64,000 bases of DNA from Cheilinus undulatus (lineage: Eukaryota; Chordata; Actinopteri; Labriformes; Labridae): NCBI RefSeq assembly GCF_018320785.1, contig NC_054868.1:48305874-48369873 (forward strand), read 5' to 3'. The notes under the pieces were generated by a model. That model searched no databases. It was not told where the DNA came from and saw nothing but the letters and a program-made list of their open reading frames with translations. Positions 45,501 through 55,715 of the stretch are shown piece after piece. Within the stretch, counting starts at the first letter, position 1. Each line of letters opens with the position of its first letter. The position numbers and the translations under genes were made by a program.

Positions 45501-48500
45501 TATTGAATGATTGCGTGATATGTAATGCATGACATATCTGCTGCTGCAGCAAAAAAGTTTTAAACTGGTGTTTTGACTCAAATATCAGGTTAAAGAAATA
45601 TTGCAACTTCAGCAATTTGAAAATTGCAGCAGGCCATATTGTGATTTAATCTAATTGTATTATCCATTATATCAATTGCCCAGCCCTAATAACAAGTAAA
45701 GCACAGAGCATGTACAAAGCTGTACAATTGTTCATCTTTTCACTTATCAGCTTAAACCAACTGGGAGCAGGTCCAATAGTAACTTGCTGAAAAGGGGGCC
45801 TATCATCATCTAGCCGATGATCCCCTGCTTGTATGAACGTAAACAGCAGGTCAGTTTGACCTCAGCCACTTTTTGCACAGCTTGGTTTAACTGTGCATGT
45901 AAACGTACTGAGTTGTAAAGTCTACTGACATACTTTTAAGATTAGTCTTTGACGCTAATGAGGCAACATTCAGGATAAAACCAGTCGTTAAAATCTTCTC
46001 AAAGGGGTTAAATTGATAGCAAAGACAGACTTTCATAATTTATCAGATGATGCTTCAGGATCTCATAGCCATTAACACAGCTAAATACACAACCAGCCAG
46101 TTAATCTTTGTTAGCATGAAGGCCAGGCAACATATCACATCTAAATCACAACTTTCAAAGAGAATTTTAAGTCAACTTGCAACCATTTTTTTAGCAACCC
46201 TTCTAATATTTTGTGTTTGTTAAGCAAATGCCTAAAGAACGCTTTTTTTAATCTATGAAATGGCTTTACTGGGTTTAATCTTTCAAAGACAAAGAATTAA
46301 GCCAATTCAACAGGTCACTGAAAACTAGAAAAGTTAGTTCAGTTTAATTACTAAAAAATCTGGTTTAAATGGGCTTTTGTCATTATCAGGATATTCCTAA
46401 AGGTGGCCTCGTTATCATGAAACACATCATGATTGATACCGATGGATCCAACTGAAAAACAGCCCATGGTCATATTTTATCCCTGCTCTTTTTTATCTCA
46501 TACCATAAAAAAACAAAACGAAATCTTGTTCACCGGCTTAGATCAGTGATATGTTATTAAAGGGATGAAAAGGGTTATTACCTGTCACCTCGAGACCCCT
46601 TCAACCCCCCCTCCAACTGAGTGAGCATGTCCAGGCGCTGGTTGATCTTTGCAATGACAGCATCGGCGTGAGTGCCTGAGGACGAAAGTGGGGATGCTCC
46701 TGAGAGACCTCTCTTCATGTGCCCTCCTCCATAGCCCCCGAGCCCAGACATGGAGTCCTTATAACCTCCCCCATACATGTCAAAGCCACCAGAACCTAGA
46801 AAAGTGAAGATTTACTTGTTTTTCACACACTGAAGCTATTAGATGTATCCACTGGATACATCAGTTAGAATTCTAAAAAACCTTTTAAGCTAATTTTGTT
46901 ATTCTATATATTTAAAATGATAATGTTCAATACCTCAACACTTTAGCTAACCCCTCGCAAAACATATTTTTTGTTGTTAGAAAAAAGCCATTATTCTACT
47001 TATTGTCACTTGATTTTTGGTCAGGAACACACAAAAGTGATGATTTCTGCCTCTTTCCCATCTATATATTTGTGTTGTGATTTTTACCGTAACACGCAAA
47101 GATAAAATACTCAAAAATGGTTTAGTGGAATTAATGTAGGAAGAAAACGAAGCTGGATAAAGACACGTATAAGTCATAGTGCCTTCTAACATTTAAGAAC
47201 TGCTCATTGTAAAATTAAGACTTGAAGACATTTTAATGGCCTTGACTTTAAAAAGTCAAATTTAAGACTTCTAAGGATCTGCAAGAACTGTGCTCACCTT
47301 TAATCAAAATCACATTTTAAACATTAGCACTAGTGTTTCTGAACATCTAAATCCAATTAAAACCTCTGTTGCAAATGGAAAGTCCATAATGAGTGCTTTG
47401 TTTTTATTTGCGACCTGATCCACACAGGTATCCAATGCCTGAAATTCAAATGTTCCATGTACAAAATAAATATGCACTTTAAAGATACCTGAGGATCATG
47501 TGAACTTGAGTATCTATTTATTTGAAATAACATTACACTTATGCTGTCCAACCAGGGGTCAGAGACATTTTGACGTCTGTTTCATTGTCAAACATGATAT
47601 TCAGTCAAATTTACTGTTCTATCTAGTTTTGTAAGTTTAAGTTTTACAAGCAAATTTTTCACTTCTTTTAACTCAAGTTTATTGTAAGGGTTGCATAGTG
47701 TCATCAGTATAATATTGGTATCATTAGATAATAGTACAAAAAGTTGGTAACTTATATTGGTATATACAAAATTAACACACTATGCATCAATTTGTGGAGT
47801 TTTAAGGAGGACCAATGGTGCTTCCCATGCTGATTTATTTTTTAAATCAATTTTCATTCCTAGACTAAGTGGGCTATAATCACTGAAGTTTCTGTTCAGG
47901 ATCTAAAATGAGTTAGATCTTTAGTATTTAAGTCTGTGTTTCTTTATTTATTAGAATGGCTTTATAAAGACTGGCTCAGAATCACCCAGCAAACATCTAT
48001 CTTATTCAAACTAATCTTAACCGGAAAGCATAAGCTCTGTAAAAAAGGTCATATCAATATTTTGTGGACTACAAGGCTCACTGTGTGTCAGCAGGTAGTT
48101 ATATTGCGTTAGTAGCTTTCTAAAGGACATTTAAAGCTTGGTTTTACTGCCGCTAGGGATGCACAATGTTGGATTTTTGCCAATATGAGGATAGTCAGAG
48201 TTAATTATAGCCTATACCGATATTGATATATATATCAACATGACTGAGGCTTAAAACTTGAGTCCTTAAAAATTACAACGAACAAAGAAAAAGACTTTAG
48301 CTGACATAGGTCTGTGTGTCCTGCCTAAAACTCCTTACTCGTAGTTAAACATACAGACAATATTTAGAGTACACATAGGCCGATTTCTACAGCTTATAAA
48401 TCATTTGAAATATCCCCATCAACCAGTAGCAACAATAAACTTTTAATCAGCCAACACTAACATCATGCTGATAATATTGTGCATCTATGACTGTCAGGCT

Positions 48501-50231
48501 CAGTTCAGACCAAAGATTGCAACATGACTGTTTTGGACAGCGACGGTTGCAGCTATATGAACCAAGCCACTGCAGCTTGAGTCAAGCCGTCCGACGACGG
48601 TGCCTACGATTTAGCTCATTGAGTCCTTGCAGACAGCTGGTTTCAGTATTTTGAATGTGAAAAAATAATTAAAAACTTTGTTTTGAATGCAGCGAATTTT
48701 GTTGAATAGAATCATGTGGGGTTTTTTTTGTTTTCACAAGAAACTTCAGCTTGATAATCACTCTTGTCTCCTCCATCAGCTGCAGACAAAAGGCAGGACA
48801 TGCAGCACTACATGAGTGAATATGTGAGATATTTAGCTTCAAGACTAAGACAGTAATGACAAATTAGTTTGTGATGACCAGAAATCATACTGCCTGATGT
48901 TCTGCATTATCTCAATGACAAAAATAAAAAAAACTCATTCTTGCATTACTGTCATTCTTGTAGATTCACATGTATAGCACAGTCACTTCAGGGAAAAAAA
49001 AGTCACTTTCAACTGAGGGCCTGTGAAAGTCATGGCTGTGAAAATGATGCATTATCTCCTCCAGCACTGCAGTGTGACCTCACAAGTCTTTAAAACATAG
49101 CAGAGCAGAAAGTTTCAACTTATTTTGTGTTGAATCTTTGGTCTGAACTGGGCCTTACAGCTAAAAATGCATTTTGGACATAATGTACATCCATTTCAGA
49201 GAAATTACATTCACTTTTTTGTTGTACTTAAAAGAATATATATGTAATTTATTGAAGAATCAAGTATGGTTTGTCATGTTTTATATTTGTTTTTGAAACA
49301 AGCAGACCTGTAACAATAGGTGTACTAGGTACTTTCTTGTACAGGACACTTAGTGATCTTTCTGGCAAAGATCCAATATTATGCATCCCTTGTGTATTTA
49401 TTCATGTTCTTACCTCTGCTGCCCGATCCTCCACCTCCCCAGCTGGAGTAACCTGAACAAGGAGATAAAACTGTGAGCTTCATGAAAGACTATGGAGCAT
49501 TTACAAAAACGACAAAAAGACGAAGTGGTAGAAAAGTATTTTTGCTCGTACATCAAGAACAATTTAATCAGGCATTAGTCCTAAGATTTCAACTCTATGG
49601 AAGTAGGCCGGCATCAATCAAATAATTAATCTGTCGTTTCCGGTCTGACATGGGGAGATTTTCAGTTTCTTAACATACAATAATGATCGTGTTAAACCAC
49701 ATTTAAACCCAGAAGCAGGTTTGTCGAGGCGGCCATTTTATTAGCAGGCCTTTAAAAACCCTTTTCCTTCACTGACTCCATTTTATCAGAATTGGAAAGG
49801 CTACCTCTAGCAAAGCAGTTCACACGCCTACAAAACCAACAATGGGCCATATCCCACAGAACGTTAGCATTATTAGCATGAAACTACGACAGTTTACCTA
49901 TCGAGCTAATATTTCATACACATTGCTAACACAAATGTTATGCCGCTAACGTCCATCTTGTTTTCATTAGTAAATTTATAGACATAGTTTTAATTGAAAA
50001 ATAGACACAAAAACCTGCATTGCAGTTAGCTAACACTCTTTGTTCGAGCTGTATCCTCCCCCTGTTCCAGCAAACCACAAAGCGGACCTTGCTAAGGACT
50101 AGCACCCTGCCACTGTTAGCATGTCGCTAAATGGTGACGGTTACGTATCTACACCAGACGTTAGGTTACATTGCGTTAGTTTAATCGATACCATATAACG
50201 TATTAATACCTGAGCCGTAGCCTCTATCCAT
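36099..50231 (-). CDS. akap8l: akap8l, A-kinase anchor protein 8-like (AKAP95 family), complete
   Basis: Nuclear scaffold protein of the AKAP95 family, involved in chromatin, nuclear matrix and RNA processing. Coding exons on the minus strand: 50231-50210, 49452-49414, 46795-46582, 43727-43145, 42651-42537, 42442-42393, 42096-42072, 41941-41836, 41603-41462, 38791-38686, 38602-38472, 38312-38217, 36524-36099. The total is 2055 nt, giving 684 residues plus stop, with all phases consistent (human AKAP8L 646, AKAP8 692). Residues 1-286 are Gly/Arg/Ser-rich with a conserved INQRLDML helix. Basic nuclear-signal-like runs lie near 275-300 and 375-385. AKAP95-type zinc fingers use C390, C393, H406, H412 and C483, C486, H500, H506. 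The last 130 residues are strongly acidic. Its place beside brd4 matches human 19p13. AKAP8 itself is the alternative name; see the findings. Confidence 0.9.
36525..38216. other. Last akap8l intron
   Basis: Contains the hAT-like element at 37518-37908. The rest is AT-rich with nothing recognised. Confidence 0.5.
37518..37908. mobile_element. hAT-like miniature element in the last akap8l intron
   Basis: Starts TAGGGCTGCAGTAATCAA and ends TTGAATCGTTTCAGCCCTA, which are imperfect inverted repeats. It is flanked by near-identical 8-bp direct repeats (aaactgac 37510-37517, caactgac 37909-37916). No coding potential. Confidence 0.8.
38217..38312 (-). CDS. akap8l: akap8l exon 12 (residues 512-543)
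   Basis: Reads GMMEQSKRASLSVARSILNH then KLIGKKLESYLK, matching human MMEQSKKSSLMVARSILNNK. Phase 0 at both ends; donor AAG-GTATGT. Confidence 0.97.
38472..38602 (-). CDS. akap8l: akap8l exon 11: zinc finger 2 (residues 468-511)
   Basis: Reads MEHFMRKVEAAHCAACDLFI then PMQPHLIQKHIKSPDHNYNR. The core is near-identical to human AKAP8L EAAHCAACDLFIPMQ. C-x2-C-x13-H-x5-H. Donor GGAAG-GTATGC. Confidence 0.98.
38686..38791 (-). CDS. akap8l: akap8l exon 10: inter-finger helix (residues 433-467)
   Basis: Reads EYLLNKFKKTEQRVSQLENQ and ends YREQDLTR, matching human AKAP8L QIYRDQDLTQE. It is probably a coiled or helical linker. Acceptor CCTCAG, donor AGAG-GTAAGC. Confidence 0.95.
39601..40132. mobile_element. 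hAT-like miniature element with perfect 8-bp target duplication
   Basis: Starts TAGGGGTGGGAATCAC and ends TTTTCTCCCATCCCTG, imperfect inverted repeats. Both sides carry the identical 8-mer ctagttag (39593-39600 and 40133-40140), the signature of a hAT insertion. The interior is rich in 'gatac/atcacgata' words. Confidence 0.9.
40330..40740 (+). pseudogene. BED-type zinc-finger remnant of a hAT transposase
   Basis: Overlapping frames at 40359-40604 and 40508-40714 carry SDMWKHFGF and NKKGEKVMDKQK. After a one-frame shift come TRCRNCQTVVTN and MRSHFANHYQKK. This is the C-x2-C ... H-x4-H pattern of BED fingers (ZBED/hAT). The frameshift and absence of a catalytic region mark it as a dead fragment. 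It is just beyond the miniature hAT at 39601-40132 but need not belong to it. Confidence 0.75.
41085..41235 (-). repeat. Possible tRNA-derived SINE, minus strand
   Basis: On the minus strand it reads GGTTAACCCC (A-box-like) and then TAGCCTGGGTTTGAGCCC (B-box-like), followed by a CT-rich body. The overall layout fits a SINE, but the tRNA similarity is weak. Confidence 0.4.
41462..41603 (-). CDS. akap8l: akap8l exon 9: zinc finger 1 (residues 385-432)
   Basis: Reads VMFACSVCRFRSFYKEEMET then HLESRFHKDSFKFLSNQL, ending TDFLQ. This is the first AKAP95-type finger, C-x2-C-x12-H-x5-H. The acceptor is TTTTCCAG. Close to human AKAP8 FACSVCKFRSF. Confidence 0.97.
41836..41941 (-). CDS. akap8l: akap8l exon 8: basic linker before zinc finger 1 (residues 350-384)
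   Basis: Reads ASAKPEEKKSPQGKQTSTPG and ends KLRKRRGFLE, equivalent to the basic stretch before the first finger in human AKAP8L. Acceptor TGTTCAG, donor AAAG-GTGTAA. Confidence 0.9.
42072..42096 (-). CDS. akap8l: akap8l exon 7, micro-exon (residues 342-349)
   Basis: A 25-nt exon reading EPAADGDK, with acceptor CTCACAG and donor AAAG-GTAGGC. It is accepted because its phase exactly bridges exons 6 and 8; without it the frame would break. Confidence 0.75.
42393..42442 (-). CDS. akap8l: akap8l exon 6 (residues 325-341)
   Basis: A 50-nt exon reading EQTERNGDDSEPKTGDG, acidic linker. Acceptor TTTACAG, donor GGG-GTGAGT. Phases fit. Confidence 0.85.
42537..42651 (-). CDS. akap8l: akap8l exon 5 (residues 287-324)
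   Basis: Basic start QVKPQRDLQKKRKQTP, then an acidic Ser/Glu stretch, as in AKAP8 KRKQFQLYEEPDTK. The acceptor could also be three bases later (CAG ambiguity). Donor AAAG-GTAATG. Confidence 0.9.
43145..43727 (-). CDS. akap8l: akap8l exon 4: Gly/Arg-rich region (residues 92-286)
   Basis: Opens YDQYESFDSRSSPSSFRDLY, matching the family's YDSYESCDSR motif. A long Gly-rich, RGG-like segment follows, and it ends GRQRGRKRPLNK, a likely nuclear localisation signal. RGG-like regions in this family bind RNA. Acceptor CCGCAG, donor AAA-GTAAGT. Confidence 0.95.
43728..46581. other. akap8l intron 3; rest of the stretch
   Basis: Apart from the element at 45169-45688, the intron is AT-rich with no recognisable gene, SINE or satellite. 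Confidence 0.45.
45169..45688 (-). mobile_element. hAT-like miniature element, copy B (inverted)
   Basis: Reverse-complement copy of the family at 8932-9452. On the minus strand it begins TAGGGCTGGGCAATTGAT and shares CACAATATGGCCTGCTGCAA with a near match in copy A. It is flanked by attacaag (45161-45168) and ataacaag (45689-45696), 7 of 8 identical. Confidence 0.8.
46582..46795 (-). CDS. akap8l: akap8l exon 3 with conserved INQRLDM helix (residues 21-91)
   Basis: Gly/Tyr/Met-rich start, then HADAVIAKINQRLDMLTQLE. This matches the conserved helix of human AKAP8 (LIAKINQRLDMM) and AKAP8L (VLSRINQRLDMV). Acceptor TTCTAG, donor ACAG-GTAATA. Confidence 0.95.
46796..49413. other. akap8l intron 2; rest of the stretch
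   Basis: Contains the element at 48154-48487. No other feature is supported. Confidence 0.45.
48154..48487. mobile_element. Small inverted-repeat element, probable hAT type
   Basis: Starts TAGGGATGCACAATGTTGG. It ends with AATATTGTGCATCTA, whose reverse complement TAGATGCACAATATT matches the start. The interior has 'ccgatattgatatatat' words. Flanks match only weakly as target duplication, so the insertion is old. Confidence 0.6.
49414..49452 (-). CDS. akap8l: akap8l exon 2 (residues 8-20)
   Basis: A 39-nt exon encoding GYSSWGGGGSGSR, flanked by TTGTTCAG and AGAG-GTAAGA. It continues the Tyr/Gly-rich start typical of AKAP8-family proteins. The frame is consistent with both neighbours. Confidence 0.88.
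50210..50231 (-). CDS. akap8l: akap8l coding exon 1 (residues 1-7)
   Basis: ATG at 50231 opens MDRGYGS, close to human AKAP8 MDQGYGGYG. The donor is TCAG-GTATTA, phase 1. The first exon and its 5' UTR run upstream to roughly 50300. The plus strand beyond is AT-rich again. Confidence 0.88.
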
Positions 50232-50340
50232 GGTTTAGATGAGATAGTGAGACGGTCCGAGGAAGAAACGCTGCGCTAACTCCGACGATGGCTGCGCCTT
50301 GTGGCAGAGTACCGCTCGTGCAATGTTGCCAACTTCTCAG
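50232..50340 (-). promoter_or_regulatory. akap8l: akap8l 5' UTR and likely core promoter
   Basis: Sequence just upstream of ATG 50231 is richer in CpG than its surroundings (cgctgcgctaactccgacg, ggctgcgcc) and then returns to AT-rich DNA. A CRE-like half site, TGACGTCC, sits at about 50379. No TATA box is convincing. The transcription start is inferred. Confidence 0.4.
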
Positions 50341-50414
50341 TAAGGAAAGTAGCTATTGGCTGTCCTAAAAATTGCTAAATGACGTCCTCACCTAATTTGC
50401 ATAATTATCCGTAT

Positions 50415-51093
50415 AGCTTTGATAGCATAATCCAGTAAATCTAATATGAGTCTAATATTATTGTGTATTAATCTGTTCTGTAGAAAGCCTGATTGTGTCT
50501 CACTTATAATCTTGTCCATACCACTTTTTCATCTGTTTGGTACAGCGTGAGTAAAAATGTTGTAATCAACATTTAATAATGTAATTGGTCTTAAATTATC
50601 AATCACTGTTTTATCTTTGTTTGGTTTGGGTATTTAAGTAATTATACCTTGCTTCATTGTTGTCAATAATGTATTATACTCTAGACATTCTTTAAGTGCT
50701 TCAAATATCAGTTCTCTAATTTCAGGCCAAAAAAAACTGATAAAAGTTAATTGTAAGACCATCCTGACCAGGTGATTTTCCTAGAGTCATTTTCTTTCTA
50801 GCAGCATCAAGCTCTTCAATTGTTAAATCTGAGTCACATGTCTCCTTAAATTCTATATCAATTTGTGGGATAAATTGTGTAACTTTATCAAAAAAGTCCT
50901 GAGATTTTGTGTCAGAAAATGATGAGGAATAAAGGTTTTGATACAGTTTAAACATTTCATTTGATATTTCTTGAGGGTTATTTATAATTGTAATATTTAT
51001 ATTCAGTGTTGTAATGGCATTGTTTTCTCCTATTTTGCCCCTTTCCCCCCATTTTTGGCCATTTTGGCACCTATAACTTATTTTTATTGCCAC
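50415..51093 (-). mobile_element. Decayed L1-like LINE, reverse transcriptase fragment
   Basis: On the minus strand the frame at 51093-50722 contains the RT motif KKMTLGKSPGQDGLTINFYQ. Continuing below 50722, interrupted by stops, are IPKPNKDK, NLRPITLLNVDYNIF and ISETQSGFLQNR. These are successive blocks of an L1/Tx1-type reverse transcriptase. At least two stop codons break the frame, so the copy is inactive. Confidence 0.85.
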
Positions 51094-51234
51094 TTAAACC
51101 CTTTTTTGCCAGTTTTCATCACTTAGATCAGGGTTCCCCAATTAATTTTTCCTGGGGGCCAAAATTTTTCAAGGACAGAAAGCCGAGAGCCAGACATGAT
51201 TTCTTGAATGTTCACATATGTGTGTGTATATATA

Positions 51235-51779
51235 TAGAGTGCTTAGAAAATTTATTAGACCACCCTAACCCTAACCAAAGTAAGGTTTATTCCACAGCTG
51301 CCCTAAACTAACAACACTGCTAATTACCAAAATCATTTTTGATGTTTCTGCAATGGTTAATACAACAATATGTAGAAGCTCCTTAACCCAAATGATATTC
51401 TAATGCTAAAATATTATTATTATTGTTATCCATGAATTTTCAAATTTATTGATTTACAAAAAACTGAATAAATAGTAAAGCACATTAATATTTCTTGATT
51501 AATTTGTGAAATTATAGTTATTTACTTGCATTCCTGAACAGAAAAATGAGTTTTAGTGGTTGAATGTTATGCTTGATTAATTTCTGACTTCTCAGAGAAG
51601 CTCAGTGAGCCGGCTCAAATTTGGGTGAATTCAGTTTGAAATTCCTCATTCCTGTTCAAAATGGTAAAACATAGGGAGCTCACTGAAAATGAAAGAGTCC
51701 GCATTAAAGCACTTCATGATGCTGGAAGGTCTCTGAGACAAATATGACAAGTGGTCTAATAAATTTGTTAAGCACTGTA
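51235..51779 (+). mobile_element. Tc1/mariner-like non-autonomous element, copy 2
   Basis: The left end TAGAGTGCTTAGAAAATTTA and right end TAAATTTGTTAAGCACTGTA are inverted repeats bounded by TA, the Tc1/mariner target. It contains the same ORF start as copy 1, MVKHRELTENERVRIKALHD, here extended by AGRSLRQI before a stop. A full transposase is absent. Confidence 0.8.
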
Positions 51780-51999
51780 CTTCCCAGTGTTTACTATCAA
51801 TTAATCTGCCAAAAACAATGGTTACTATTACTTCTTTTAATAAAACAGCTGTCTGGGAAGGCCATAGTTCTCAAAATGTTGTTCCAAAGGGGGCATCTGG
51901 GCTTGATTGAGATTTTTGAAGATGTTGCAATTCAGCTTTAGAGCAGGAGAAGCCTTTTAGAAGAAAAGAACCTCAACAAAGTCCAGCTGCTCCCTTAGG

Positions 52000-54300
52000 A
52001 ACAAGATTTGGTATAAATCAGCTGTTCTCAGAGGGACACAGTGGGCAAATAGCCTTTAATACTTAACACAATAGATCTTTGGCCTTATTTTCAAAGATAA
52101 TGGTGTTCTATATTGAGTGTGTTTGGTGTTTTTCAGTGTGTTTCTTAATATATGTATGGCCATTTACCACACAGCAATCCATTATATTATGGACTTCATA
52201 TTTCTTTATCCACATGGTTGTTGTCATTGGTTGATGGTTGATGTTGTCATTGGTTTTATTTAAATTTTAAATGTTTTTACTTTTTCTACATACACAGACA
52301 GATAAAATACCAGATCGATTACACAGACATAATGAATTGATAAGAGACTAAAAACAGTAAAAGAGAGGGAAACACCGGTTTACAGAGCGTCTGCATGGCC
52401 TATAAAACATCATTCATCACTGTGGACTCGCGTGGTCCAGTCTGTGTTTGATTGCCAGTCTGCACCGTGCTGTCCCACTGGCATAAGTTGATTTATAGCT
52501 CCACTAAAATACTTTTTAACCCGTTTCATTTCCCCAGTGAAAGTAATATCCATCCATCTCTGAAATCAACATCAAATGGTTCTGCTGTAATTAATACTGA
52601 TATTGTTTTTGTGTCAGATACGCTCCAAACATTGTTATGCTTTGAGAGCTGAAATCATACATTCACTATTGATCTTTGTGGGTCAACCAACAGAATGGTT
52701 TTTGTATGTTTTGCCATCAGAATAAATGGCATTCTGGGGCCAAAAAATGAAAGTTTATGCCTGCTTGTAAAGCCACATTATGTAATAACGCCGCATTATG
52801 TAATAACCCTAACCACAGGACTTAGTCTGGGCTCCAAGGTATGCCCTACCCCACTACCTTGTCCTAACCCTAACCGCTTAGTGGCTTAGAAAATTCGGCA
52901 TTATTACATGATGGATGGAGAATGTATTACATTATTACATAATGTGGCGTTATTAATGCGGCACTACGCTGCTTTATCACACAGCACAAGCCATTGTTCC
53001 AGTTCAAAAGAATCAGACATCTTATAAGAAAGACTGAGTTAGACATGCTGTGTAATCAGGTCATTTTAAAATCATTAAGAGGATGTGGTGTAATGGTTAG
53101 GCCTGTCTCTGGGTATCAAATGTTGAGGACCAGACCCAAATGTGTGATAGATTCTGTATCTGTATTTTTTTTTTTTTTTTTTTTTTTAAATTCTTGTTAT
53201 TTCTATTCATTTTGCTGCCTTTGGGTCCTCGGGCATTGTTGTTGTTCATATATTGTATTTTTAAGCATGCTTCATCTGAAAAGATCTCCGATACATTATT
53301 TTACAAATTTCTGCACATCAAGTCAATGGATATCTCAGATGATTTGAATATATATTTTTAAAAAGTCTACTCTGTACATTTGAAAGAAGATGACTAAAGA
53401 ACATCAGAGCACATTGACCTTGTTAGTTATACTCAAATGTTTGATAGTTAAATGGTGACATCTGCTGGTCATTGCAATAATTGCAGACTGGGAAGTATGC
53501 TCATGTTTGATTACTCATGTTAATGCAACATGAGTAATAACCAACAGCAGGCTTACATTAAGTGGCTGACATAGTAAAATAATTGCCACACTGGAGGTTC
53601 CTCTTCAAAATGTTTGTCTAATGTAATTTTCTTTAACCAAATGTTTTCTAAAGTCGTTTTTGTTCAGTTTATCTTCACACATGTTCAAGCAGCTCATGAC
53701 AATTATTCCACTGTGCCTGTGAAAACCTTCAGTGCATGAATAAACTAGGAAAAGAACTTAAATAACAAGAAACAACTTTAAAAAAGAGAAAATTTAACTG
53801 TACAATTACAACACTTATTAGATAATGGTCTTAAATGATAGTACATTTGGGATGGACCCATTGCTGCTGGTACTTCTGTTTGACCTTTTTGATTTACACA
53901 TAATATTAGCCACCAACTGTCATGTAAGAGCTTTAAATGGAGGAAACAACAATATCAAAAGAATATCCATCTAAATGTATGCTAGAAAACTTTTAGAGTA
54001 CTTTTTAAACAGCCGTTCTTTAAATTAAACACGTTCTGCTTGTGTTATAGTACAACACAGAATTAATTCAAAATTTAAACTTTCTACCACTAGAGGGAGT
54101 CAGTGTACAAAATTAGCCAGAGGCAGAAAAAGAAAAGTTTAAACCTATCAGTGAAAAAACAAAACTTTGAGGCAATTTCTTTAAAATCACAAACCTGCAA
54201 CTGCTGGAAAACAATTTGGGAGTGTTAAGGGAGTGTTTCATTGTGAGGATGTCTGAGCTGTTGAAGTAGCCTGAAATTAACCTTTAAACAGCAACTGAGA
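52000..54300. other. Intergenic stretch right of akap8l
   Basis: Apart from the inverted repeat at 52772-52965, it holds a T-run of about 22 at 53165-53187. Nothing else is recognised. Confidence 0.45.
52772..52965. repeat. Inverted-repeat sequence with 'attacataatg' arms
   Basis: Left words CACATTATGTAATAACGCCG recur inverted on the right as ATTACATAATGTGGCGTTAT. Two short 'ccctaaccctaacc'-type runs lie inside. It looks like a small palindromic element; the family is unknown. Confidence 0.6.
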
Positions 54301-54314
54301 CCATCTTTGTAGAG

Positions 54315-55147
54315 CAGGGGTGTCAAACTCAATCACAGCTGGGGCCGGATCCTGGATTCAGGTCTAACCTGAGGGGAAAAGAGGGTCAACACAATCTTAA
54401 ACTGTCAACCTCATTTTCACCAGTGATAGAAGATGAAAAAAAAAAAAAAAAAAAAAGAAAACAGCACTGATGAGAAATCATTTGGAAATTCAAAAAGTAA
54501 AAAATGTAAGTTTAAAGGCTCAAATCTGAGGTAAAAAAAATTTCAATTTCTGAGTTCAATTTATGAGTAGAAAAATAATGTTTTTAAGGAGCAAATATAT
54601 GAGGAGAAAGGTGAAATCATGAGTTTGATGGTCAAAATGTGAGATCAAAATTGAAATCATGAGTTTAAAAGTCAAAATATGACTTAAAATTTTTAAATTG
54701 TGAGTCTGAAAGTTTAAATTATGGGATTAGAAAGCCAAAATTAGGAGTTGAAAATGTCAAAATATGAGCTAGAATTCAAAATTATGACTTGAAAGGTTAA
54801 AAATATGATTTAAATTCAAAATATGGAGTGTAAAAGGTCAACACATGATATAAAAAGAAAAAATAATTCCTTTAAAATGTCAAAATATGAGAAAAAAAAT
54901 TGAAATCATGTTTTTAAAAGTCAAAATATTGGATTAAAAAGCCAAAAAAGTATGAAATGTAATCTTGAGATACAAAATTGAACTATGAAATAAAACACAA
55001 ATTTACATTATTATACTGGAGGAAATCTGCATACTGACCTCATACTGGTGGGCCAGTTATTATACAAATATGATATGATCTTGTGGGCCGGACATAATCA
55101 TTCCATGGGCCAGATTTGGCCCCTGGGCCTCGAGTTTGACACCTGTA
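54315..55147. mobile_element. hAT-like element with CAGGGGTGTCAAACTC ends
   Basis: Starts CAGGGGTGTCAAACTCAATC and ends GAGTTTGACACCTG, inverted. The flanks ttgtagag (54307-54314) and ttgtagaa (55148-55155) are a near-perfect 8-bp duplication. Such ends are widespread in vertebrate hAT-Charlie-type elements. The interior is AT-rich with many copies of 'gtcaaaatatgag'-like words and no transposase. Confidence 0.85.
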
Positions 55148-55715
55148 TTGTAGAAAATGACTATCAATATTTATTTGAGGTAATTTTTGAGGTACAAAAC
55201 TGTTGAAAGTGGGTAGGTATCAGAAAAAATGAGCAGATAAAACCCTTTCTCAACATTTTCCTTGGCAAAGATTCACTGTGGCTGACACAAATGGCTGTCG
55301 ACTTGCTTACTTTGATCTCCCAGAAGTTCCTTATTTTCCCGCAACATTAAAGCATGTTTTCATGTGAACAGGAAGTGCCCATTAGCTTGAGACAGTACAA
55401 ATCGCAGAGCAAAAAAACCCCAAACAAACATTAAAAAGAACAGTTTGCTGATAAAATCTTCTAGTTTAAGTATTAACTGTAAATAGGCAACAGAATGTGA
55501 ACTTTGATGCCACCACATTAAAGCAGAGATTGTTTGACTTCAGGGAGTCATTTTGTACATGCACTCCTGCACAATTCTTAATTTACAACAATGTTAAACA
55601 TTGAATTTGACATTAAAGAGAACTTTGAAGTTGTCGCCTATATTTAAATCATGGTTTCCGACCACACTGGTGTAACGATGCATATCGCCTTAGCTTTGAC
55701 ATCTTTATTGCATTT

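Noticed and set aside
51260..51276. Telomere-like 'ccctaaccctaacc' words (also near 52806 and 52868)
   Set aside because: Only two hexamers each; far too short for an interstitial telomeric repeat and inside transposon-like sequence.
53075..53150. tRNA-like phrase 'gtggtgtaatggttaggc' followed by a T-run
   Set aside because: No convincing B box or cloverleaf follows; too weak to call a tRNA or SINE.
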